Shown: positions 45,454-55,700 of the stretch, piece by piece
Layout: the number at the start of each line of letters is the position of its first letter
Position numbering within the stretch: position 1 is the stretch's first letter
Origin: Gp6-AA40 sp963772955
GTDB taxonomy: Bacteria; Acidobacteriota; Vicinamibacteria; Vicinamibacterales; UBA2999
Direction: 5' to 3'
Length of the DNA: 64,000 nucleotides
Assembly: GCA_963772955.1 (NCBI GenBank)
Contig: CAVYZF010000003.1
Coordinates: forward strand, 186,001-250,000
Program-made: the position numbers and the translations under genes
The notes under the pieces: generated by a model
Told to the model about the DNA's origin: nothing
The model's database searches: none
The model's input: only the letters and a program-made list of their open reading frames with translations

Positions 45454-48249
45454 TCAGAACAGGCTGTAGCTGAAGGTGACCGTGTAGGAGCGACCCGAGC
45501 TGTACAGTCGCTGAGTTCTGTCCACCTGCAACGTTTGCGTCCAAAGAAAATCGCTGTCCGTCAGGTTCTCGAGAGTGGCGCGAATGGTAAGGCCGCGAAG
45601 CTTCTGCGCCACCACCATGTCGAGCGTGCCGCGACCCTGTTCGACGATGTCCGGCGCCTCGTTGGCCCCGACGTCCGAGATGCGATCGCCAAAGTAGTTG
45701 TAGAGCGCACGCACGGAGAAACCTCCGAAGAAGGCTTCTCCCCCGACGTTAAACAGGTTCTCCGACTGTCCAGCAAGCGGCCGCTCTGCCGACGTCTGGA
45801 CGCCGAGCTGCTCCGGCGACAGCGTGATCTTCGAGTCGACCCACGTATAGTTGGCGTTCACGAAGAAGTGCGAACCCAACTGGCGGCCCAACTCCAGCTC
45901 GATGCCAAAGTTCCGGGCGTTATCGGCGTTCTGGAAGGTGACGATCGGGTTGGCCGACGCGATGACCACGCGCTCGATCGGCTTGTCGAAGTACTTGTAG
46001 AAGACACTTGCTGCCACGACGCCGCGTCCCCCACTGAACATCTCCCAGCGGCCATCGATGTTCTGAATCAAGGCGCGCACCAGGTCGGCGTTTCCCTTCA
46101 CGGCACGGTTGCCAACGACGTCGGTGAACTCGAACTCGGCCAGCTCTCGGAATTCCGGACGATTGACCGTCGTGCTGTAGCTGAGGCGGATGTTGGAATT
46201 GGCGGTGGCGCCCAGCACAAAGTTCACGGCGGGGAAGATGTCCGTGTTGTTGTTCTCCGCCTGCACCTCGCGGGCGAACAGACCAAACGGATCCTGTGTG
46301 GTGACAGTCTGATCGAATCCCTCGACGCGGGCACCCGCGATGAGCCGCGCGCGACCGCTCAACGAGAGGTCCACCATTCCAAACGCCGACGTCGTGGTCT
46401 GGTCACCCTTGTACGCGTCCGTCGGGCGCGTCTCCTCGTTGAGTCGCATCGCAGTGCCGATGTTGCTCTCGACGAAGATCTGCTCCGGCGGCAGAGTGTT
46501 GTCGAAGAGAAGATTGCCGGTGTCCGCCTTCTGGGTCGTGATGGGAATGTAGTGAAAACGCCGTGACAGGAAGTCGCGATTGCGATCCACGTAGTTGAAG
46601 CCAAACTTGTACTGCGTTGCCTTTCCACCGGCGTTGCTGAGCGTTGCCCAGTTCAGAGCCACATCGACGGTATCGTCGTCGAGCGTGTTGAACATGCGGA
46701 AGCCGCTCTGCGACTCGTCGGCGTAGGTATAGACGACGTTGGGAGCACTGTTCAGTGCCCGCTCGTAGAGCGTCTCACGCAGATCTGGTTCGTCGCGCGA
46801 GGCCCGGGCGAAATTGGCCCGCCAGTCCAGTCGGCTGTTCGACAGATTCTGGAAGAAATGCTCGCCGCTCAGGGCGTTCGAGAACAGCCCTTCTTCGATG
46901 AACTGCAACCGGGAGTTCTGGTAGTCACGGGCGTTGTCGAGGTTCTGCCCCTCGAAAAACCGCCCCTCGTCGTGGCCGGTGTGCGTATAGAAGTTCTCGA
47001 AGCTGAGACGCTGGTTGGTCGAGAATTGATACGCGAAGTTGGCTACGATGCCGAGCTGGGCTCGCTGCGTGCCCGTCTGGATGTGGTAGTCACTCGTCGC
47101 TTCGAGCGCATCGGCGTCGCCAATCCTGTAGAAGCGGCGATCCTCGTCGATGAACTGCTCCCTGTATGAGTGACTGACGCTCCCGATGACGCCGAACTTG
47201 TTGTTGAACCGATTGCCGAACGTCGCGCTCCACGTCTGCCCAGGCGCGCCGCTGTCATTGACCGGCCGCCAGACGTTTTCGAACAATTTGCCGTATTCCG
47301 TGATCTGACTGTTGGCGAACCCCACGTCGGGCGTGTAGATGCCCTGGCGCACGATCTTCGTCGACGGGATCCCTGCTGGCAGCGCCCGCGCGCCGTTGTC
47401 ATATCCCCAACCGTCGCGGCTCCCAAGCGGGCTGAGCGGAATATCGTTACCCGTCGCAGTCGTGAAGTAGCCGATTCCATAACTCAGATCGACGACCGGA
47501 TCGGACGGGAACTTGATCGGCGTGATCTGGACGAGCCCTCCGGCGAACTCCGCCGACTTGTCGGCTGAATAGGACTTGCTCACCTGCACGCTGTCGATGA
47601 GACCTGTGGGGAACATATCCAGCGGGACGACTTTCTTGTCGGGCTCCGTCGTGGGGATAACAGAGCCGGCCAAGGTCGTATTGCTGTAGCGCTCACCCAG
47701 ACCACGCACGAAGACGTAGGAGTTGTCGACAACCGAGACACCCGTCACTCGCTCCATGGCTGATGCTGCGTTTCTGTCGCCGTTGTCTTTCATCTCCTGG
47801 GAGCCGATGTTGTCGGTAATGACGGGCGCCTGCCTGCGCTCGATGAGCTGCGCTTCAGCCGACGACGTCTCCACGTCGACCGCTTGCGCCTGGACCACGA
47901 CCGTCTCGGTGAGTCCCTTCATCGTCAGACCGATGTCGGCGGCCACCGAGCGCTGATCGCCCACCTCGAGGTTGATCAATCGCTCCTGGTAGCCCTCGAG
48001 AAGGACTTTGATCACGTGCTTGCCGGGTGGCACGTTCAGCACATACCGTCCGTCGACGTCGGTATAAGCGACGACGTTTGTGCCGACTACTTCGACAGGA
48101 ACACCCGGCAGCAAAATCGCGTTTGCTTCGTCACGCACAACGCCCGTTACGCGCACTGTCTGTCCCTGAGCGATGCCGACCACCGGTGCCAGGACGAGCA
48201 ACAACGTACATGCTGATAACAACTTCACGGCCCTGCTTCGAACGTTCAT
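45454..48249 (-). CDS. TonB-dependent receptor with carboxypeptidase-regulatory-like domain
   Basis: 931 residues starting MNVRSRAVKLLSACTLLLVLAPVVGIAQG, with GAGGAG before this ATG. Carboxypeptidase-regulatory domain (VTGVVRDEANAILLPGVPVEVVGTNVVAYTDVDGRYVLNVPPGKHVIKVLLEGYQ, about 30-105), plug with DNIGSQEMKDNGDRNAASAMERVTGVSVVDNSYVFVRGLGERYSNTTLAGSVIPTTEPDKKVVPLDMFP, and a full barrel ending SYTVTFSYSLF, an aromatic C-terminus as expected for outer-membrane insertion. The well-kept plug suggests a real transporter. The plug signature RGLGERYSNTTL is typical of receptors beside beta-helix partners. Confidence 0.88.
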   Translation of the reverse strand: MNVRSRAVKLLSACTLLLVLAPVVGIAQGQTVRVTGVVRDEANAILLPGVPVEVVGTNVVAYTDVDGRYVLNVPPGKHVIKVLLEGYQERLINLEVGDQRSVAADIGLTMKGLTETVVVQAQAVDVETSSAEAQLIERRQAPVITDNIGSQEMKDNGDRNAASAMERVTGVSVVDNSYVFVRGLGERYSNTTLAGSVIPTTEPDKKVVPLDMFPTGLIDSVQVSKSYSADKSAEFAGGLVQITPIKFPSDPVVDLSYGIGYFTTATGNDIPLSPLGSRDGWGYDNGARALPAGIPSTKIVRQGIYTPDVGFANSQITEYGKLFENVWRPVNDSGAPGQTWSATFGNRFNNKFGVIGSVSHSYREQFIDEDRRFYRIGDADALEATSDYHIQTGTQRAQLGIVANFAYQFSTNQRLSFENFYTHTGHDEGRFFEGQNLDNARDYQNSRLQFIEEGLFSNALSGEHFFQNLSNSRLDWRANFARASRDEPDLRETLYERALNSAPNVVYTYADESQSGFRMFNTLDDDTVDVALNWATLSNAGGKATQYKFGFNYVDRNRDFLSRRFHYIPITTQKADTGNLLFDNTLPPEQIFVESNIGTAMRLNEETRPTDAYKGDQTTTSAFGMVDLSLSGRARLIAGARVEGFDQTVTTQDPFGLFAREVQAENNNTDIFPAVNFVLGATANSNIRLSYSTTVNRPEFRELAEFEFTDVVGNRAVKGNADLVRALIQNIDGRWEMFSGGRGVVAASVFYKYFDKPIERVVIASANPIVTFQNADNARNFGIELELGRQLGSHFFVNANYTWVDSKITLSPEQLGVQTSAERPLAGQSENLFNVGGEAFFGGFSVRALYNYFGDRISDVGANEAPDIVEQGRGTLDMVVAQKLRGLTIRATLENLTDSDFLWTQTLQVDRTQRLYSSGRSYTVTFSYSLF

Positions 48250-48325
48250 AGGCTCCTCTGCCGCTTGAGTGATGCGTGGCAGTCGGAACCTTATCTGTGG
48301 GAGTTGATCGCGAGACAACGAACCT

Positions 48326-48347
48326 GTTACGCCCAGGTTAATTACGG
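48326..48347. promoter_or_regulatory. GTTA direct repeat with 11-bp period
   Basis: GTTACGCCCAG, GTTAATTACGG: two GTTA units 11 bp apart, about 80 bp before the TonB receptor start. Same core as the triple repeat before DUF47-pit. Confidence 0.4.
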
Positions 48348-48454
48348 AGCGAGTCCAGGACAGCTAGGTTCTCGAATAAGGGGAAGCAGAAATCAGGCAT
48401 TTGACCGGCAGTTCCTGATAAGCGTTCGTTCACCGGTTATCCGGACTCCAGACA

Positions 48455-48476
48455 TGTAACGCGTGTGTCACGCGTC
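48455..48476. promoter_or_regulatory. TGTNACGCGT direct repeat with 11-bp period
   Basis: TGTAACGCGTG, TGTCACGCGTC: nearly identical halves with 11-bp period. Resembles a Pho box more closely (TGTCAC half) than the others. About 206 bp before the receptor start and 223 bp before the membrane-protein start. Confidence 0.4.
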
Positions 48477-48698
48477 TCGTCTTTCTGAGTGGATCGGTAC
48501 ACGTCATCGTCACGTGTGATTTACAGGTATGTCGTGCTGTGACGTGCAACTCTCGGCTCGAAGGACATACCGCGAGCAGACCGTTGGGGACGCCAGCTGT
48601 GGGTAACAGCCAGGGCGGCGTCCGTCCGAACATGCCACCGCTGCATCCCCCGGGCCGTAGCCACACGTTTTCTGCTATTCTCGCGGCGTCTGCTCACA

Positions 48699-50654
48699 AT
48701 GAATTGGCGACGCGGGCCAGGGTTACATCTCACCGTTCTTGCCGGCTACGTCGCGACAGCGCTGGTTTTCTCCTGGCCCCTCGCGCTCCATCTCAGTACA
48801 CACCTCTCCGGCCCGCCTGACGGCGATACCGGCGTTTATGTCTGGAACCAGTGGGTCTTCCAGCACGAGATCCTGGTGCACCGGCGTCTGCCGTTCTTCA
48901 CCGACTTGATCTTCTCGATGACGCAGGAAGCAAACCTGAGCCTGCATAACTACACCTCGTTTCAGAATCTGCTGGCCCTGCCGCTCTCCGGATGGCTCGG
49001 CGTCGTTGCGACGTTCAACATCATCTTCCTGTTCATGTCCGTGCTGACGGCTTACGCCACGTTCCTGCTGGCGAAGCACGTGACCGGCCGGCCGGCGGAG
49101 TCGTGGCTGGCGGGGCTGTTGTTCGCGTGGAGTCCGCTGCTCGTCACGCGCGGCATGGGCCACTTCAGCCTCGTGGCAGCGGCACCGCTTGCGATCTTCC
49201 TGCTCGTGCTGATGAAGGCGGACGGACAGGAGCGCTTCCGCGACGCGGCGGCGCTCGGCGCCGTCGTCGCGTGGGCGGCAACGGCCGACGCGTACTACGG
49301 CGTCTACTGCCTGTTGATTGGCGCCGTCTTCCTCGTCGCCCGCATCTTCGCGATTCACGCCAGCCCGCAGTCGGGGCGCTCGCGCGCGTTGCGGTGGGCG
49401 ATCGACGTGCTGCTGCTTTGCACGGCCGGCCTCGTGAGCGCCATTGCAATCACCGGCGGCTGGACATCCACGATTTTCGGTCACGCGATTTCCGCGAAAG
49501 GCCTCTACACGCCGATGCTGGTGCTCACCGCGCTCGCGCTGCTACGCGTGGCCTGGCACGTCCGCGCATCGCCACGACCGGGCGCGCGAACCGACGCGTG
49601 GAGACTCGCCTCCTTGACCTTGGCTGCGGGACTCGTCGCCACCGCAATCCTGTCACCGGTTCTCTATGCGGTGGGCAAACGAATCAGCTCGAGCAATCTC
49701 ACGTCGCCAGGCATCATGTGGCGCAGCAGCCCGGCAGGCGTCGACCTGCTGGCACTCGTCATCCCAAATCCGAATCACCCTCTGACTCCTGCCTGGATCG
49801 CCGACTGGCTGACGTCCTTTCAGGGTGGATATCTCGAGAGCGTCGTGTCGGTCCCGATTGTCGTGTTGACAGTGTTGATTGTCGCGTGGCGCATGGGATG
49901 GCGTCCGTCACGCTGGTGGGCGATGCTGGCGGTGACGTTTGGAGCGCTGGCGCTCGGCCCGTTCATTCATATTGCGGGGATGAACACCTACATCCCCGGA
50001 CCGTGGGCCCTGCTGCGATACGTACCGATGCTCGGCCTCGCACGAACGCCTGCGCGATTCTCGGTCGTGATGATGCTCGCAGTTGCGGTGCTGTTTGCCG
50101 CGGCGCTCGAATGGTTCGGGCGCAGATACCCGACATATCGCCCTGCGATGCTGACGATGGTCGCGGCGCTGCTCGTGGCCGAATTGCTGCCGGCCCCGCT
50201 GACACTTCACTCAGCGGCCGTTCCGAACTTCTATCATCGCGTCGCAGCGGCGACGGGCGACGTGCGCGTCCTCGAACTGCCCACCGGTGTTCGCGACGGC
50301 GCGTCCAGCATCGGCAATTTCTCCGCCCGCTCGCAGTACTTCCAGACGATGCACGGTAAGCCGCTCATTGGTGGCTATCTGTCGCGTGTGGATCCGGAGA
50401 GCAAGTCAGAGGTTCGCCGCATCGACATGATCGATGCGCTGATCACTCTGAGCGAGGGAGGCGCGATCTCACCGGAGCGCGATGCCGCGCTCGTGGCCAG
50501 CGGTCCGATGTTCGTCCATGATGCGAACCTCGGGTTCGTCATTGTCGATCGCCTGCGCTCGTCACCAGCACTGATCGACTTCGCCACTCGCGCGTTGCGC
50601 CTGCAGCTCGACGAAGTGGACGGTAATTTCGAGCTGTTCGAGCCGATGAAGTAG
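48699..50654 (+). CDS. Large membrane protein, GT-C glycosyltransferase-like
   Basis: 651 residues with about 11 membrane segments and a C-terminal soluble domain of ~150 residues. The first periplasmic loop STHLSGPPDGDTGVYVWNQWVFQHEI carries the acidic GDTGVYVWNQW pattern of the YfhO/GT-C-type enzymes, followed by LFSMTQEANLSLHNYTSF and YGVYCLLIGAVFL. The end (PNFYHRVAAATGDVRVLELPTGVRDGASSIGNFSARSQYFQTMHGKPLIGGYLSR) is an extracytoplasmic domain also seen in sugar-modifying membrane proteins. Likely transfers a sugar from a lipid carrier to a surface polymer. Confidence 0.72.
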   Translation: MNWRRGPGLHLTVLAGYVATALVFSWPLALHLSTHLSGPPDGDTGVYVWNQWVFQHEILVHRRLPFFTDLIFSMTQEANLSLHNYTSFQNLLALPLSGWLGVVATFNIIFLFMSVLTAYATFLLAKHVTGRPAESWLAGLLFAWSPLLVTRGMGHFSLVAAAPLAIFLLVLMKADGQERFRDAAALGAVVAWAATADAYYGVYCLLIGAVFLVARIFAIHASPQSGRSRALRWAIDVLLLCTAGLVSAIAITGGWTSTIFGHAISAKGLYTPMLVLTALALLRVAWHVRASPRPGARTDAWRLASLTLAAGLVATAILSPVLYAVGKRISSSNLTSPGIMWRSSPAGVDLLALVIPNPNHPLTPAWIADWLTSFQGGYLESVVSVPIVVLTVLIVAWRMGWRPSRWWAMLAVTFGALALGPFIHIAGMNTYIPGPWALLRYVPMLGLARTPARFSVVMMLAVAVLFAAALEWFGRRYPTYRPAMLTMVAALLVAELLPAPLTLHSAAVPNFYHRVAAATGDVRVLELPTGVRDGASSIGNFSARSQYFQTMHGKPLIGGYLSRVDPESKSEVRRIDMIDALITLSEGGAISPERDAALVASGPMFVHDANLGFVIVDRLRSSPALIDFATRALRLQLDEVDGNFELFEPMK

Positions 50655-50657
50655 CGG

Positions 50658-52712
50658 CTACCTTACGTACAGCGCGAGGCGGGGAAACGCGAAGCGGCCT
50701 GCCACATCGTCGATGATGTTGACCTGACAGGTATACAGGCCAGGCCTGAACGCGTCGGCCGGCACCTCGAATTGAAACAACGCGGCACGCCGATCGGCCG
50801 CGTCGAGATCCGAGCGCTCGACGAGTGGTGTCTCGAAGACCTTGACGGCTCCGCGATAGAACGCGAGGCTCGTCTTCAAGAGCGCCGAACCGCCAGGCGG
50901 AGCCTGAGGCTCATACACCTCGTAGTAGAAGTACATCTTCTGATTCCGATCGACGACATGCGTGAGGCTCGGGAGGAGCTCGACGCCTTCGCGAACGAGC
51001 GGATTGTCCGTGCGCGGTCGTCCAGTCGCGGACCGGATCTGCGTGCTCAGCGTGACGGAGCTGACCTTGACCGGCGCTTGACGAAGATCAGGGACGAACA
51101 CGCCAGACTCGAAGGAGCCCATCGTGCCATTCGCGTTCTCGCGCACGACGACCTTCACGACGAAGCGTCCGGGTGGCAACGTCAGGCCAGCCTGATACAG
51201 CAATTGCCGCGACGCGAGACCTGACGCGTCCGCCGCGATATCGAGCGTCTCCCGGAAACGACCCACCGGCCGTCCCTGTTCATCGCGAACGATCCCGAGC
51301 ACGTCGAGCGTGTCGCGCGGCGGCGATTCACGGAGAGCGCCACCAGGCACGGCAACCGACAGCGGCACGTAGTAGCGATCCGGTCCCAGGCGAAACCAAC
51401 CCGCCGACATCACGACCGGCAAATCGGTGGCCGAGACCGGCGCGGCGAGCTGTTCCTGGAGCTGACGCTCGCGATCCTGGCGATTGGTGTGAGCGAAGTC
51501 GCGCTCGGCGTAGTAGCCGGCACGATGCTCGACGCGAAGGCCAGGATTTTTCACCCGCACGGTGATGCGGCGGAAGCGTCCGTCCTTCGACGCATTCGTG
51601 CTGTTGTAGCCGAGCAGGTAGTAGAGCGAGGTGTCGCGCTGCACCTGCGTGAAGGCTTCACCGAAATCGTTGGTGTCGGTGAACGCACGTCCACCAGTGT
51701 CGGACGCGAGCGTTTGCAACGTCTCCTGCGATGCAAACAGGCGATCGAACTGCTGATTGACGCCTCGACCCGAGAACGCGCTGACGCCTCGAGCGCTCGG
51801 GCGCGACGCATCGCCACCGGGAACGATCGCCTGCAGCCCGCGTGTGTCGACCGGATAGATCGACATGTTCGCGCGCACCGCGCTGCTCGTGGTCGCGCGC
51901 AACTCGACCTGATTGTCGGTTCCGCTTCGCGTCATGCCGCCGCTGAAATAGAGCACCGACTTCTTCTGTTCGATCGAACCGAGCATGTCGGCCAGCGTGC
52001 GCAGGCCGCGCAGTCGCGCGTCGTTGTTGAAGAGATCGTATTCGGCAGCGTCCGCGGTCACCGCGTCTCCACCTGCGGCCGCGGCCTCGTCGGTGGCCGC
52101 GGTTTCGGCGGCCGGCGCATCGAAGGCAGTCGCATCGACTGCAGTGAACTCGGCGAGCGTCGTCTTCACCTGCCTGCGATCACCGCTGAAGTCCGAGACG
52201 ACCTTGAGCGTCGTGTCAATCGTCGTGATCGCCACGAGATCTGCGTCGCTCATCTGGTTGTCGACATAGTCGGCTGCCGCACGCATCGCGCGCTCGAGCT
52301 CTTCGGGCTGCATCGAGCTGAGATCGAACAGCAGCACGATCAGGCGGCGCCCGGAGAGATCTTCCCGCCGCACCGGCGTGGCAGCTGCGGACGCTACGGC
52401 GGACGGCGCTGGCGTTCCCGGCTTGAGCAACTCGGGCAGTGGCGCGGCCGGCTGCGGCGTCGTCGCGATCTCTTCGACGTCGAACGACGTCACCCGCTGC
52501 GCTTTGTCGTCCTCGCGTACCTCGAAGTCGGCTGCCGTCAGGCCGCGGACCACGGCGCCGTTGCGATCGCGAACGACGACGTCGACGACGACGAGGTTGA
52601 CGTCGGTTCGAAAGACCGGCTTTGGCGTCTGCTGCGCCGCGGGTACTGCCGCTAACAGCACGATCACGAGCAGAACTGCAAAGGGGTCTGACCCCGTCCT
52701 ATTTCTGCACAT
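50658..52712 (-). CDS. VWFA-related acidobacterial-type secreted protein
   Basis: 684 residues. Signal core FAVLLVIVLLAAVPAAQQ, then the hallmark VFRTDVNLVVVDVVVRDRNGAVVRGLTAADFEVREDDKAQRVTSF opening of the acidobacterial VWFA-related family (TIGR03436 type). VWA domain about 110-360 with DLSGRRLIVLLFDLSSMQPEE (metal-site Asp-x-Ser-x-Ser variant, here DLSS), and MSIYPVDTRGLQAIVPGGD. C-terminal beta-rich domains follow to LYVR. Secreted binding protein of unknown ligand. The first ~10 residues and start lie within a GGGGTCTGACCCC palindrome and overlap the receptor stop (TGATG). Confidence 0.85.
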   Translation of the reverse strand: MCRNRTGSDPFAVLLVIVLLAAVPAAQQTPKPVFRTDVNLVVVDVVVRDRNGAVVRGLTAADFEVREDDKAQRVTSFDVEEIATTPQPAAPLPELLKPGTPAPSAVASAAATPVRREDLSGRRLIVLLFDLSSMQPEELERAMRAAADYVDNQMSDADLVAITTIDTTLKVVSDFSGDRRQVKTTLAEFTAVDATAFDAPAAETAATDEAAAAGGDAVTADAAEYDLFNNDARLRGLRTLADMLGSIEQKKSVLYFSGGMTRSGTDNQVELRATTSSAVRANMSIYPVDTRGLQAIVPGGDASRPSARGVSAFSGRGVNQQFDRLFASQETLQTLASDTGGRAFTDTNDFGEAFTQVQRDTSLYYLLGYNSTNASKDGRFRRITVRVKNPGLRVEHRAGYYAERDFAHTNRQDRERQLQEQLAAPVSATDLPVVMSAGWFRLGPDRYYVPLSVAVPGGALRESPPRDTLDVLGIVRDEQGRPVGRFRETLDIAADASGLASRQLLYQAGLTLPPGRFVVKVVVRENANGTMGSFESGVFVPDLRQAPVKVSSVTLSTQIRSATGRPRTDNPLVREGVELLPSLTHVVDRNQKMYFYYEVYEPQAPPGGSALLKTSLAFYRGAVKVFETPLVERSDLDAADRRAALFQFEVPADAFRPGLYTCQVNIIDDVAGRFAFPRLALYVR
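52683..52695. repeat. GGGGTCTGACCCC palindrome (REP-like) over the VWA start
   Basis: A 13-bp palindrome flanked by AAA and CGTCC, within the VWA gene's first codons. The motif GGGGTCTGACCCC/GGGGTCAGACCCC is common near REP-type palindromes and their RAYT transposases in soil bacteria; no RAYT gene is here. Confidence 0.55.
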
Positions 52713-55700
52713 CAGAATCGGAACCTCACGCCCAGTTGAACCGTTCGCATTGGGCGAATGGTCACGACCTGACCAAACGTCGGAGAGTTCACCACGGAAT
52801 CGATCGCCCCGAACCGGACGGTGTTCAACACATTCGTCGCCTGGAGCTGAATGGAAATCACTTGCGTGTTCGAGAGCCGTACGTCACGCGTGAGCGACGC
52901 ATCGACCTGCTGACTCGCTGGCCCGACGATAGTGTTCCGCGCGGCCGACCCGAACGCGCCCGTGGCCGGAACCGCGAAGGCCGACGTGTTGAAGAACCGA
53001 AGAAGCGTCGGCTCATCGATCGAGATTGGCGCGCCGGTGTAGTCCGCTCTCAACGTGCCGTTGGTGCCACGCGCCACATCCGAGGTGGCCCCCACCAGCC
53101 GCGCGGTGAATGGTGTACCCGACTGCGCAGTGAACGCGGCCGACATCGACCAGCCTCCAAAGAGCGCCGCCCACCCACCTCCCGTGGTGAGCCACTGCCT
53201 GTTCGGACCGAACGGGAGATCGATCTGCAGGTTGCCGGTGAGCTGATGGCGGCGATCGAAACTCGAGAGGCCCCACTCTGCCTCGAGGTTGCGATCGTCC
53301 TGTGCCACGACGCGCCCGCCCCCACCGATGGAAGAGGCATCGTCTCGCGACTTCGCCAACGTGTAGCTGAGGCTTCCTCCGACGCCCCGGCTTTGCTGCT
53401 TGCGCAGCCGGAACGTGCCCGCGTGGAGAATCGAGGCGCCTTCCGAGCTTTGCCAGAGGAAGGCCTGCACTCCCTCGATCCGCAGCCCAGCGGGATCACG
53501 ATTCGGTGCGCGCAAGACGTCGAGATGTGTCCCGCGAGTCCCGGTGTAGCCCGCACCGAACTGCCACCCGCGGCCGGCGTTGCGATTGACGTCGAGGTTC
53601 CACGTCTGGATGACGCCGAGCTGATAGTTCTTGTCCACGCCGAAGTTGTTCGTGGTGGTGGACGCATCGACGTTTGCAAACGCGTCCGAGAGCATCAGCG
53701 GATCGGTGGTCGATCCGACGTTCGTGCTCGTGACCGCAAACGGTGGCTGTGCCGACAACTGGCGCGCGATGGCAGCATAGGCACCGTTGTTGAAACTGAT
53801 GCCGAAGCCGCTGCGGACGATTGTGCGCGGAGTCACCCGCCATGCGAGACCGACCCGAGGAGCCACATTGTCGTAGTCGGGATAGACGAGGCTCGAGGGG
53901 AACTCCCCGGTGTAAAGGCCGCTACCTCCGGCCAGCACCGGATCGACGGCCGTGAAGTCGAGGGCTGCATCCAGGTTCACCATCCGCCCCTTTGCTTCGG
54001 TGAACGGCCGCACCCCTTCGTAGCGCACGCCGAGGTTGAACGTGAGGTTCCCTCGGACACGCCAGTCGTCCTGCGCGAACAGGCTGAAGGCTCTTCCCCG
54101 CAGGGCAACGCCGTCGGTGTATTGGACACTCGCCTGCTGCGGAGACCCGAGGAGAAAGTCCGCGAAGTCCAGACCGTAGGAACGGACGATCTGTCCCGGA
54201 GCGGAATACAACCCGGTGAACACGAACGTACCGCGCGCATCGCTGTTACTCACACCGTCCGAGTCGTCCATCCGGAAGTCACCGCCGATACGAAACGCGT
54301 GGGCTCGAACTGGACGCGTCGCGCTGTACGTCATCTGGATGCGTCGATCGGTGCGCGCACTAGGTGCCGCATCACGCACGCTGGTGAGACTTGAAAACGA
54401 CAGGTTCGGCACACCCCACTCGAACGGGTGCGTCGCCACACCGGCGATGCCAGCGTTGCCCGCAACATCGAACGCGCCCGCGAATGCGTTCCTCGTGCTC
54501 GACCTCGAACGCGTGCCCGTCACCTGCAGGTTGTGCACCCATCGATTGCGAAGGATGTTGAGCGACACGGGCACCGACCACGACGACCCGATGTTGGCGC
54601 CACCGAGCAGCTGAAACACGTTCACGACGTCCGCGTCGTTGTGACGATACTGAAGCTGCGCGTTGAGTACGACAGCGGTACCTGAACGTCCGCCGCGGCC
54701 GCCGCCACCACCTCCACGGCCAAATCCACCGCCTCGTCCGAACGGTCCGCCACCACGTGCCGGAGTGGCCGAGAAATTGTGCGTGACGCGCACGTCGATG
54801 CCATCCGATGTCGAGAGCGCCGTGGCGCTTCGACGGTAGTTCTGCGTCACGCCAGGAAGATTGGGGATCGGGATGTATCCAAGCAGGGCGAGTGCTGAGG
54901 GATCCAGTCGAGATTGGGGGATGACCCCGCCTCCGAACGGAAGACCTGTCGTCGGATCGACTGGGCCAACCGAGAGGCTCGAAAAATCACCAGCACGCAT
55001 CGCCTCGCTCGGGACCGTCGCGTATTGATCGACGAGGTTCGTCGAGTGACCGCCTGAGTAGTTGACAAAGAACGTCGTGCGAGTCCCGTCGTACACACCT
55101 GGGATTCGCAGCGGCCCCCCGATGGTTGCCCCGAATTGCTGGCGCGCGTAGCTCGGATCGGTTTGCGAGTTGGCTCGAAGCGGATACGGCGACGCATCCA
55201 GCACGGAGCCGCCGAAGTTGTAGTTCGCCGATCCTTGCAACGTGTTGCCGCCGCGTCCTCGCCCGAAGAAACCTCCGCCGCCTCGTGCTCCGAACCCGCC
55301 GGGTCCGCCTTGAGGGCCCGGACCAAATCCGCCCGGACCACCGGTGCCTGCTTGTGCGCCAGGGAACGCGCCGGGTCCACCACCGGGTCCGCCAAAGCGC
55401 GGACCGAATCCCTCAGGCGGCTGTGCACCCGCCGCCGCAAACTCACCACGCCCCAGCGCCTCGAGTCGATCGCGAAGCTGCCCTCGATCGAGGTTGACCG
55501 CCTCGCCGGTCACCGCCACCACGCTCGTCGAGGCCTCAGCTGAAAAGCCCGGCGGCAGGAGTCGCGTCGCGGGATCCCCATCGTCGATGGATGTCGACGA
55601 GTTGTCCGCGGCCGCCGCAGCGTTCGACTGAACGAGTTGCAGTTGAGAGAAGCGAGGCTGCCCGCCTGGCTGCCCTGCGCCAGCGCCAAGACGATTCGGC

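Larger units (their letters stand above)
48250..48698. other. Intergenic region between divergent genes with 11-bp-period repeats
   Basis: 449 bp with no gene. It must hold promoters for the TonB receptor (left) and the membrane protein (right). I see two candidate control sites: 48326-48347 and 48455-48476 (described separately). The rest shows no clear -35/-10 pair or structured RNA. Confidence 0.6.

Noticed and set aside
52622..54394. 590-codon plus-strand frame opposite the OAR receptor
   Set aside because: Antisense shadow of the GC-rich receptor gene; no recognisable motif.
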